Shown here piece by piece: positions 57,686-64,000 of a stretch of DNA of 64,000 bases. Position 1 is the first letter of the stretch. Each line of letters starts with the position of its first letter. The notes beneath the pieces are model-generated. The model searched no databases and was not told the origin of the DNA. It worked only from the letters and a program-made list of their open reading frames with translations. A program made the position numbers and the translations under genes. The DNA lies in NCBI RefSeq assembly GCF_000613185.1, contig NZ_CCBB010000003.1:1364001-1428000 (forward strand), in the 5' to 3' direction. The DNA comes from Mycolicibacterium cosmeticum. Lineage in GTDB: Bacteria > Actinomycetota > Actinomycetes > Mycobacteriales > Mycobacteriaceae.

Positions 57686-59805
57686 GGCGACGCGGTCTGG
57701 CGGAATGGATGCTGACGGCGGCTCCGTACCGATGGAGGCGGGGCTTCGGTGAGTCGAAACACCAAGGCCTGCGCTTCCTGCGATCCGGCGCCGATCAGCT
57801 TTCGGAAAGTGTATTGCAGGGAACGCAGTTCATCGGTGAAGGCCGGCGACAACGCGTCCAATTCGCGGTCGTTGTGGGCGTAGAGAAAGGCCGGAGAGAT
57901 GGGCTGCACGGCCAGACCGCGCATTTGGGCGGTGATCCATACCGCCTCGATGGCCTGGCCCGCCAGTGCGTAATCGGCAAGGGTGTGGCCAGAAAACGAA
58001 ATGGTCGCCAACGCCGCACCCGCCACGACGCGGTCTCGGGTGTTGTCGCCCAACGCACCACCGGCGTTCCACCGAGCCAGATGCGCCATCACATCCGGGC
58101 GGCGCAACACGTCGAGCACGGCGAGGTCCGAAGGCGGTAGCTCAAGGCCGCGCACGTCGATTCCGTACTCCGGTTTGGGATCTCCCGGCCACCAGAGTTC
58201 GGAGAACATCTCCGCGTGCAATCTCGGGGTGAGATAGCGGATCCGGTCCGCGGCCGCGAGTACGGCTGCTCCGGCTTCGATCTCGGGGCCGGCGGTGAGC
58301 AGATGCAGACGGGCGCCGAACCGGGCGGCCGTGGTGCGCAACAGCTCTGCCAGTTCCGGCGAGATCTCCCGGCCCGAACCGTGATGACGATTGGTGGCGC
58401 GTTCCAGCATCGGGCCGTACAGTTCGGCCAGTTCCGGCTCGGCCCTGCCGGCGAGCGTGATGACCGCCTCCAGGGGCGAGCGTTCACCGCCGGACCCGAT
58501 GTGCACCTCGGTGCCACGGCCACGGGCCGCGGCTGCCACCGTCGCATTGAACACCGCGGCGCCCAACGCGACGGCACTGCCGCGGAATTCGACGTCCATC
58601 ATGGTGGTGCGCTCCGGATCGATGCGCACCGTCAGGGAGTCCGGCCCGATATCGATGCGCCACGGTTGAGCGTTGCCTCCCGACGGTGCACGGATCGCGG
58701 CGGTCGCCATGGCCGCGGGCACCGATGTCGGTTCATCCGGCTCCGCGGGGTCATCGGGGGGTGTGGGGGACAGCGGCTGTGCGGCATGAGGATCGGTGGA
58801 CTGTGCCAACTGCGCGCCGATGTCGATGCGGACCCGGCCCGACGGCAGGGGTTCGCCCGAGCCGATGCGCCGCACGGCCTCGGCGATCAGCGCGGCGCCG
58901 AGGGTCACCTCACCCGCCAGTTGTGGCCAGGTGGACAACGTCTGGCCCACCTCGCACAACGATGCCGCCATCCGCCCCGACAGCTGACCGGCATCCAGGA
59001 TGCCCAACACATAGGGCACCTTGTCGGCGCTGGTGAGGCCGGCCAGCCCGGCGGTTTCCACGTTGCCGAGCAACCCGTGCAGGATGGGGCGCGTCGGGTC
59101 CAGGTCGAACCGCTCGACGTCGACGAGGCCGCGGTCGCTGGTCGCCATCAGCACCGGGATGCGGCGGGCCCGCGCGGCTTCGCGGACAAGCACCTTGGTG
59201 TCGAGTGAGTCGCACACCTCGATGAGGATGTCCAGGCCGTCCAGGAAGGGATCGATCGTTTCGGCGGTGATTCCCGACGTGTCGGCGTGCACGGTCAGGT
59301 AGGGGTCGACCTCGGCGATCCGGCGCGCGGCGACGATCGCCTTGTTCTGGCCCTCGTCGAAAACGGTCGCGGGCACCCGGTTGAGGTTGCTCAGTTCCAG
59401 ATCGTCGAAGTCGGTCAGCCGCAGTTCACCGCAGACTCCCTGGGCTGCGAGGGTATGGGCGATGACATGACCGACGCTGAGGCCCACCACACCGATACGC
59501 AACTGGCCGAGGCGGTGTTGTTCGTCGAGCGTGATCAGATTGCGGTTCCGGTCCAGCCGGAGCCGGCGGAAACCCAGCGGGCCGAGCATCGCCACGACCG
59601 TGCGCCGCCACGGGAAGTAAACCCACCGCGGGGGCTCGCCGAGGATGTCGTCCGTCGGTGCCGGGTTCAGCGCGTGCAGGGCCGTGCGCTGGGTTTCCCG
59701 GTGGTCGATGAATTCGATATCCGGGCGGGCGCGCAGCTGCCGGAGCAGGTCGGCGTGGTCGGGGTGGTCATCGGACAGAACGATCGCGTTGCCGGGATCG
59801 GTCAC
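57682..59805 (-). CDS. moeY: ThiF/E1-like domain fused to nitroreductase-like domain (MoeY, Rv1355c-like)
   Basis: The protein is 707 aa. The ThiF/MoeB-type adenylation domain (about 95-330) has IGVVGLSVGHVIAHTLAAQG, LRLTDFDDLELSNLNRVPA and an adenylate-type loop. The nitroreductase-like FMN domain (about 365-690) has IRAPSGGNAQPWRIDI and AVWITAQMRGLAVQPISPAF. The gene is overlapped by 4 bp on both sides. Mycobacterial homologs are annotated MoeY but no chemistry is established. Adenylation plus flavin redox suggests modification of a peptide or small carrier; this is inference. Confidence 0.87.
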   Translation of the reverse strand: MTDPGNAIVLSDDHPDHADLLRQLRARPDIEFIDHRETQRTALHALNPAPTDDILGEPPRWVYFPWRRTVVAMLGPLGFRRLRLDRNRNLITLDEQHRLGQLRIGVVGLSVGHVIAHTLAAQGVCGELRLTDFDDLELSNLNRVPATVFDEGQNKAIVAARRIAEVDPYLTVHADTSGITAETIDPFLDGLDILIEVCDSLDTKVLVREAARARRIPVLMATSDRGLVDVERFDLDPTRPILHGLLGNVETAGLAGLTSADKVPYVLGILDAGQLSGRMAASLCEVGQTLSTWPQLAGEVTLGAALIAEAVRRIGSGEPLPSGRVRIDIGAQLAQSTDPHAAQPLSPTPPDDPAEPDEPTSVPAAMATAAIRAPSGGNAQPWRIDIGPDSLTVRIDPERTTMMDVEFRGSAVALGAAVFNATVAAAARGRGTEVHIGSGGERSPLEAVITLAGRAEPELAELYGPMLERATNRHHGSGREISPELAELLRTTAARFGARLHLLTAGPEIEAGAAVLAAADRIRYLTPRLHAEMFSELWWPGDPKPEYGIDVRGLELPPSDLAVLDVLRRPDVMAHLARWNAGGALGDNTRDRVVAGAALATISFSGHTLADYALAGQAIEAVWITAQMRGLAVQPISPAFLYAHNDRELDALSPAFTDELRSLQYTFRKLIGAGSQEAQALVFRLTEAPPPSVRSRRQHPFRQTASP

Positions 59806-60548
59806 GCGTCACTCCCGGCGGCGGCGTCCTCGTCGTCGAGATCGGTCATGAGAGGCAACAGGTTTCGCGACTCGGCGAGGATCGTCGAGATCTGCTGGGG
59901 CTCAGCGGAGCGGGTGAATTCGGCACGGTCCCACCACATCATCTTGGTTTGGTATCTGGCATCCGGGTACGGCGTTGCGGGGATGCGGGAGACGACGATA
60001 CCGCCGGAGGACCGCCAGCGGTCGAGCACATGGTCGGCGGCGGTCGCCAACGCGAACTTGGCGCCCAGGATCGCGGTCGCATGCAGCGGCATCCGGGCCA
60101 GGGCGGCGGTCAGGAAGCGGCCGCGGTCGTGCTTGCCGGCCCAGGCCGTCTTGATCTCCACCACGCCGAAGGGGAGGCGGTCGGCGATCATCTTGTGCAC
60201 CGCGGACAGCCCGGGTTGACCCGCCCATTCCACGATGGCGTGCGACTGCTCGACGTCGACATAGGGGCCCTGCGCGCGTACGCCGCCCACCACGGTGCCG
60301 TCGGGGTCGATCGCGGCCAGGAACAGCGATGTCATGGCGGGGTCGCGCAGGACGTCCTCGTCGATGGCGCGCTCGGCGCCGTGTCCCCGGTAACTGGCCA
60401 TCGCACCGTCGACGAAGTCGTCCCACAGCTCCGGCTCGGCCGGTGGTGTGCTCATCACCAGGGTGCAACCGGTGGCACCGTCGTACCAGTGCGCGGTCCC
60501 GGACGCGGGCAGTGCCGGTGTCGCCGCCTCGGCCAAGGAAGCCCTCAT
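59802..60548 (-). CDS. Hypothetical protein, possible N-acyltransferase-like, upstream of moeY
   Basis: The protein is about 248 aa from ATG 60548, with GGGG upstream; a TTG at 60620 would add 24 residues. A central region (DPAMTSLFLAAIDPDGTVVGGVRAQGPY...HAIVEWAGQPGLSAVHKMI) has the strand-loop-helix feel of GNAT-like folds. C-terminal YQTKMMWWDRAEF is distinctive. It is first in the operon and overlaps moeY by 4 bp, so it probably works with it. No firm family. Confidence 0.55.
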   Translation of the reverse strand: MRASLAEAATPALPASGTAHWYDGATGCTLVMSTPPAEPELWDDFVDGAMASYRGHGAERAIDEDVLRDPAMTSLFLAAIDPDGTVVGGVRAQGPYVDVEQSHAIVEWAGQPGLSAVHKMIADRLPFGVVEIKTAWAGKHDRGRFLTAALARMPLHATAILGAKFALATAADHVLDRWRSSGGIVVSRIPATPYPDARYQTKMMWWDRAEFTRSAEPQQISTILAESRNLLPLMTDLDDEDAAAGSDA

Positions 60549-60958
60549 GTGTACCCCGATCGAGTCGCCGGCACCGCGTCCGCGATGACGTGCATTTTCA
60601 TGCTTATTCAAATAGGTCAAATAAGTATCGTCATAATCAGGGGTAATTCCAGCGGAATCTTCTGACTGGAAATGCCAACTATTTGCTGCGTACGAATCCG
60701 TGTTTGACCAGCAATGTGCGCACGTGGGGCTTCTATTGTTTGGGCGTCAATTAACATCCGCGGAGTCCAGGTTACGGCAAAAAATGATGGCTGTGTCAAT
60801 AATTGTCTGGTCAATACTGCTGACCGGGGCCGCAGACCCTTCCGGGACCCGCGACCCGACACGCACCCCGCGGTCCGCGCGAACTGAGGAGGGGGCCCGG
60901 TGAAAGGTCGGCACCCTCAGCAGGCTATGTATGAAGCACTATCTCGAGAGGAGAAATT
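60549..60958. other. A/T-enriched intergenic region of about 410 bp
   Basis: This lies between the divergent moeY operon and the MaoC gene. It is distinctly richer in A/T (for example around 60,595-60,650 and 60,700-60,800) than its surroundings. No convincing gene is seen. It presumably contains both promoters; the A/T excess could also mark an old insertion or a nucleoid-protein binding region. Confidence 0.45.
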
Positions 60959-61414
60959 GTGAAAGTCTTCGCCGACCTTGACGAACTCATTGCCGGAGCC
61001 GGTGCCGAACTCGGGCCCACCGAATGGCTGGAGATCACCCAGGACCGGGTGAACCTGTTCGCCGACGCCACCGAAGACCATCAGTGGATCCACGTCGACC
61101 CCGAGCGGGCCGCCGGCGGACCCTTCGGTGGACCCATCGCGCACGGCCTGCTGACGCTGTCGCTGCTGCCGCACTTCTCCCACCAGCTCTACCGCGTGGA
61201 GGGCATCAAGCTCGCGGTGAACTACGGCTACAACAAGGTGCGCTTCGTCAGCCCGGTCAAGGTCGGCGCGAAGATCCGGGCGCGTGGTGTGCTCACCGAT
61301 GTGGCCGTACCCGCCGCGGGCACCGCCCAGGCCACCGTCACCATCACCGTCGAGATCGAGGGCTCGGACAAACCCGCCGCCGTGGCCGAGTCGATCGTCC
61401 GCTACATCGCCTGA
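60959..61414 (+). CDS. MaoC-like (R)-specific enoyl-CoA hydratase (Rv0130/HtdZ-like)
   Basis: The protein is 151 aa from GTG 60959, preceded by GAGAGGAG. It is a single hot-dog domain with the hydratase-2 motif FADATEDHQWIHVDPERA (Asp/His catalytic pair) and GGPIAHGLLTLSLLPHF. It closely follows the pattern of Rv0130, which hydrates trans-2-enoyl-CoA to (R)-3-hydroxyacyl-CoA. It ends overlapping a convergent acyl-CoA dehydrogenase by 13 bp. With the FabG-like and thiolase genes it suits a beta-oxidation-type set. Confidence 0.9.
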   Translation: MKVFADLDELIAGAGAELGPTEWLEITQDRVNLFADATEDHQWIHVDPERAAGGPFGGPIAHGLLTLSLLPHFSHQLYRVEGIKLAVNYGYNKVRFVSPVKVGAKIRARGVLTDVAVPAAGTAQATVTITVEIEGSDKPAAVAESIVRYIA

Positions 61415-62577
61415 GCCGCCTTGACGAGGGCGCCGCCGATGATGAGCCGCTGGATCTCGCTGGTGCCCTCGTACAGGCGCAACAAACGCACCTCGCGGTA
61501 GATGCGTTCCACCGCCACCTCGCGCATATACCCACTGCCCCCGTGGATTTGGACCGCCAGATCGGCGACCTTGCCCACCATCTCGGTGCAGTACAGCTTC
61601 GCCGTCGACGGCGCGACGCGGCGGTCCTCACCCGACACCCACAGCCTGGCCGCCTCCCGGACCAGCGCCCGGCCGGCCATCACGCCGGTCTGCTGGTCGG
61701 CGAGCATCGCCTGCACCAGCTGGAAGCTGCCGATCGGCGTGCCGCCCTGGGTCGCGGTGGCGGCGTACGCCACCGACTCATCCAGTGCCCTCTGGGCGGC
61801 GCCCACCGCCACCGCGGCGATGTGGATCCGGCCGCGGGCCAATGACGTCATGGCCGCCCGATAGCCGATGTCCACACTGCCGCCGACCAAGGCGTCATCG
61901 CCGACGCGGACCTCGTCGAAGCTGACGTCGGCGGTCCAGGCGCCCTCCTGGCCCATCTTCGCGTCCTTGCTGCCGACCACCACGCCGGGCGCATCGGCGG
62001 GCACCAGGAACACGGCGATCCCCGCGCCGTCGGCATCGGCCGGTCGGGTGCGGGCGAACACCACGAACAGATTCGCCGTCGGCGCATTGGTGATGAACCG
62101 CTTCTGGCCGCTGATCACCCACTGCCCACCGTCGCGCACCGCCTTCGCCCGCAGGCCGGCCGGATTCGAGCCGGCGCCCGGTTCGGTGAGCGCGAACGAC
62201 GCCACCACCTCGCCGGAGGCGATGCCCGCCAGCCAGCGGGCCTTCTGCTCATCGGTGCCGAAGCCGACCAGAACCTGACCCGCGATGCCGTTGTTGGTGC
62301 CGAACATCGACCGCAGCGCCAGGCTGGTGTAGCCGAATTCCATCGCCAGTTCGACGTCCTGGGTCAGGTCGAGCCCCAGGCCGCCCCACTGCTGGGGGAT
62401 GGCGTAACCGAACAACCCGAGGTGCCTGGCCTGGTCGCGGATGTCGTCGGGCACCTTGTCGGTGGCCATGATCTCCAATTCGCGCGGCACGACCTGGGTG
62501 CGGATGAACTGGCGGGTGGCGGCGAGGATGTCGGCGAAATCCTTGTCGCTGACTTCACTGCTGACCGTGGACGTCAT
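61402..62577 (-). CDS. Acyl-CoA dehydrogenase
   Basis: The full-length protein is 391 aa. The N-terminal helical domain has FGYAIPQQWGGLGLDLTQDVELAMEFGY. The beta domain has ASFALTEPGAGSNPAGL and WVISGQKRFITNA. The C-terminal domain has KLYCTEMVGKVADLAVQIHGGSGYMREVAVERIYREVRLLRLYEGTSEIQR, including the Glu of YEGTSEIQR typical of short/medium/isovaleryl-type enzymes. FAD-dependent alpha,beta-dehydrogenation of a short or branched acyl-CoA is likely. It is divergent from the FabG-thiolase operon across a 100-bp A/T-containing promoter region. Confidence 0.9.
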   Translation of the reverse strand: MTSTVSSEVSDKDFADILAATRQFIRTQVVPRELEIMATDKVPDDIRDQARHLGLFGYAIPQQWGGLGLDLTQDVELAMEFGYTSLALRSMFGTNNGIAGQVLVGFGTDEQKARWLAGIASGEVVASFALTEPGAGSNPAGLRAKAVRDGGQWVISGQKRFITNAPTANLFVVFARTRPADADGAGIAVFLVPADAPGVVVGSKDAKMGQEGAWTADVSFDEVRVGDDALVGGSVDIGYRAAMTSLARGRIHIAAVAVGAAQRALDESVAYAATATQGGTPIGSFQLVQAMLADQQTGVMAGRALVREAARLWVSGEDRRVAPSTAKLYCTEMVGKVADLAVQIHGGSGYMREVAVERIYREVRLLRLYEGTSEIQRLIIGGALVKAAQAM

Positions 62578-62679
62578 GGGTCGGACTCCTGACTGCTACC
62601 CGGGGATTCAGACTTGATGCAAGAAATATCATATTTTATGTTGGGCTCCAGCCCGCGAGGTCTCAGAGGAAGGATGGCG

Positions 62680-63420
62680 ATGGCCCTGCTAGACGGTCGC
62701 ACCGCGGTGATCACCGGGGGTGCCCAAGGAATCGGATACGCGATCGCGGAACGATTCGTCGCCGAGGGCGCCCGGGTGGTCTTGGGTGACCTCAATCCCG
62801 AGGCGACCGAGGCGGCGGTGGCCACACTCGGCGGCTCCGCGGTCGCCCATGCCGTGCGTGCCGACGTCACCGACGCGGCTGCGGTGCAGGCCCTCGTCGA
62901 CGCGGCCGTCGACACTTTCGGCGGTTTGGACATCATGGTCAACAACGCCGGTATCACCCGTGACGCCACCATGCGCAAGATGACCGAGGAACAGTTCGAT
63001 CAGGTCATCGACGTGCACCTGAAGGGGTGCTGGAACGGCACCCGACTGGCGGCCAACATCATGCGCGAAGCGAAAAGCGGTGCCATCATCAACATCTCGT
63101 CGATCTCGGGCAAGGTCGGCTTGGTCGGGCAGACGAACTACTCGGCCGCCAAGGCCGGTATCGTCGGCCTGACCAAGGCCGCGGCCAAGGAGGTCGCGCA
63201 TCTGGGCGTGCGGATCAACGCGATCCAGCCCGGGTTGATCCGCTCGGCGATGACCGAGGCCATGCCGCAACGGATTTGGGATCAGAAGCTGGCCGAGATC
63301 CCGATGGGCCGGGCCGCCGAGCCCAGTGAGGTCGCCTCGGTGGCGGCGTTCTTGGCCTCCGACATGTCCTCGTACATGACCGGCTGCGTACTCGAAGTGA
63401 CCGGCGGGCGGCACATCTGA
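62680..63420 (+). CDS. FabG-like 3-hydroxyacyl-CoA/3-oxoacyl reductase (SDR)
   Basis: The protein is about 246 aa. ATG 62680 is preferred because GAGGAAGG lies 6 nt upstream; ATG 62674 is immediately against that site. Motifs are [29 protein letters not shown], the Ser in [16 protein letters not shown] as YxxxK, and the C-terminal [16 protein letters not shown]. This is a classical FabG-type fold acting on 3-hydroxyacyl thioesters. The stop and the thiolase start overlap (TGATG), so the two steps of chain shortening are coupled. Confidence 0.9.
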   Translation: MALLDGRTAVITGGAQGIGYAIAERFVAEGARVVLGDLNPEATEAAVATLGGSAVAHAVRADVTDAAAVQALVDAAVDTFGGLDIMVNNAGITRDATMRKMTEEQFDQVIDVHLKGCWNGTRLAANIMREAKSGAIINISSISGKVGLVGQTNYSAAKAGIVGLTKAAAKEVAHLGVRINAIQPGLIRSAMTEAMPQRIWDQKLAEIPMGRAAEPSEVASVAAFLASDMSSYMTGCVLEVTGGRHI

Positions 63421-64000
63421 TGTCCGCGGCGGCGAACACCGTGGTGATCTGCGAGCCGATTCGCACGCCGATCGGTCGTTACGGCGGGATGTTCGCCTCG
63501 TTGACCGCCGTCGAACTCGGTGTCGCGGCGCTGCGGGGACTGTTGCAGCGCACCGGCCTGCCCGCCGGCGCGGTGAGCGACGTCATCCTCGGCCACTGCT
63601 ATCCGTCCCCGGAGGCCCCGGCGATCGGCCGGGTGGTGGCGCTGGACGCCGGGCTGCCGATCACGGTGCCCGGGATGCAGGTGGACCGCCGATGCGGATC
63701 GGGGCTGCAGGCCGTCATCCAGGCCTGCCTGCAGGTCGGCAGTGGCGCCAATGACCTGGTTGTCGCCGGCGGTGCCGAGTCGATGAGCAATGTCGCGTTC
63801 CACAGCACCGATATGCGCTGGGGTGGCTCCCGCACCGGCATCCGGGTGCACGACGGGCTGGCCCGCGGTCGCACCACGGCCGGCGGCAAGAACTACCCGG
63901 TGCCGGGCGGCATGCTGGAGACCGCGGAGAACCTTCGGCGGCAGTACGGCATCTCCCGCGCCGAGCAGGACGAGCTGGCCGTGCGCTCACACCGGAAAGC
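63420..64000 (+). CDS. Acetyl-CoA acetyltransferase/thiolase (partial, runs off the window)
   Basis: ATG 63420 overlaps the FabG stop (TGATG). The 193 residues visible are the N-terminal half of a thiolase: VICEPIRTPIGRYGG, nucleophile Cys92 in MQVDRRCGSGLQAVIQA and VVAGGAESMSNVAF. The open frame reaches the last base without a stop, so the C-terminal catalytic His and Cys lie outside. It should carry out thiolytic cleavage or condensation of 3-oxoacyl-CoA. Confidence 0.92.
   Translation, partial: MSAAANTVVICEPIRTPIGRYGGMFASLTAVELGVAALRGLLQRTGLPAGAVSDVILGHCYPSPEAPAIGRVVALDAGLPITVPGMQVDRRCGSGLQAVIQACLQVGSGANDLVVAGGAESMSNVAFHSTDMRWGGSRTGIRVHDGLARGRTTAGGKNYPVPGGMLETAENLRRQYGISRAEQDELAVRSHRK

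Noticed and set aside
60617..60862. Small minus-strand frame in the A/T-rich gap
   Set aside because: No ribosome site or family resemblance; composition fits promoter DNA.

Overview
The window looks like chromosome of a rapidly growing mycobacterium (Mycolicibacterium type). It is uniformly GC-rich and uses many GTG starts. It carries an Rv1354c/Rv1355c-like c-di-GMP/MoeY operon, several FadE/FadD-type lipid genes, an Rv0130-like hydratase, a SapM-like phosphatase and a DUF6131-type peptide. The assignment rests on recognising these families; no database search was possible.

Layout: 1-2400 holds tRNA-Ala(GGC), a probable type VII-secreted Tox-REase-5 nuclease toxin and its Imm52-like immunity gene. 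2.4-16.8 kb is ordinary core sequence: SapM-like phosphatase, transglutaminase-fold protein, SDR with a divergent MmyB-type regulator, a signal peptidase I paralog whose catalytic Ser reads Ala, an acyltransferase-3/SGNH protein, a GAF-GGDEF cyclase, an SDR plus hydroxypyruvate isomerase pair, and PoxB. 16.8-22.2 kb is a four-gene inositol/sugar catabolic operon under a divergent LacI regulator with tandem operators. 23-26.7 kb is a fadD-fadE-fadE operon.

The main event is a 27.8 kb integrated element (about 26,686-54,472). It sits inside the second fadE gene: the 3' part lies at 25,698-26,691 and the 5' part at 54,460-54,708, both on the minus strand and with complementary protein content. 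A TCTGCTG heptamer is present at both junctions. The right end of the element encodes an overlapping operon: tyrosine recombinase, small XRE regulator, and a 747-aa protein with eight tandem zinc ribbons fused to a degenerate recombinase domain, followed by a DUF1232 protein.

The element cargo falls into two parts. The left part (26.9-40.8 kb) is an envelope/stress set: two COG4705 membrane proteins, DUF2231 protein, lipoprotein plus ABC exporter, PAP2 phosphatase, COG4280 protein, small secreted proteins and a two-component system. Seven promoters in this part share one architecture: direct TCAGC half-sites 11 (once 12) bp apart, then exactly 10 nt, then a NANNNT -10 box. This is probably the regulon of the resident OmpR-type regulator. 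The right part (40.9-50.1 kb) is a reactive-sulfur module resembling the staphylococcal cst system: SQR, CstB-like persulfide dioxygenase-rhodanese, rhodaneses, two TauE/SafE exporters, CstR-like sensor, GntR regulator, DUF302 protein and a second MBL-rhodanese protein. It is bracketed by two directly repeated copies of the 3' end of the second COG4705 gene, which suggests a nested capture.

Beyond the element (54.7-64 kb) the core resumes: a structured leader with three inverted repeats before a small Rossmann-like protein, the MoeY/c-di-GMP operon, and a MaoC / acyl-CoA dehydrogenase / FabG / thiolase cluster that runs off the end of the window.
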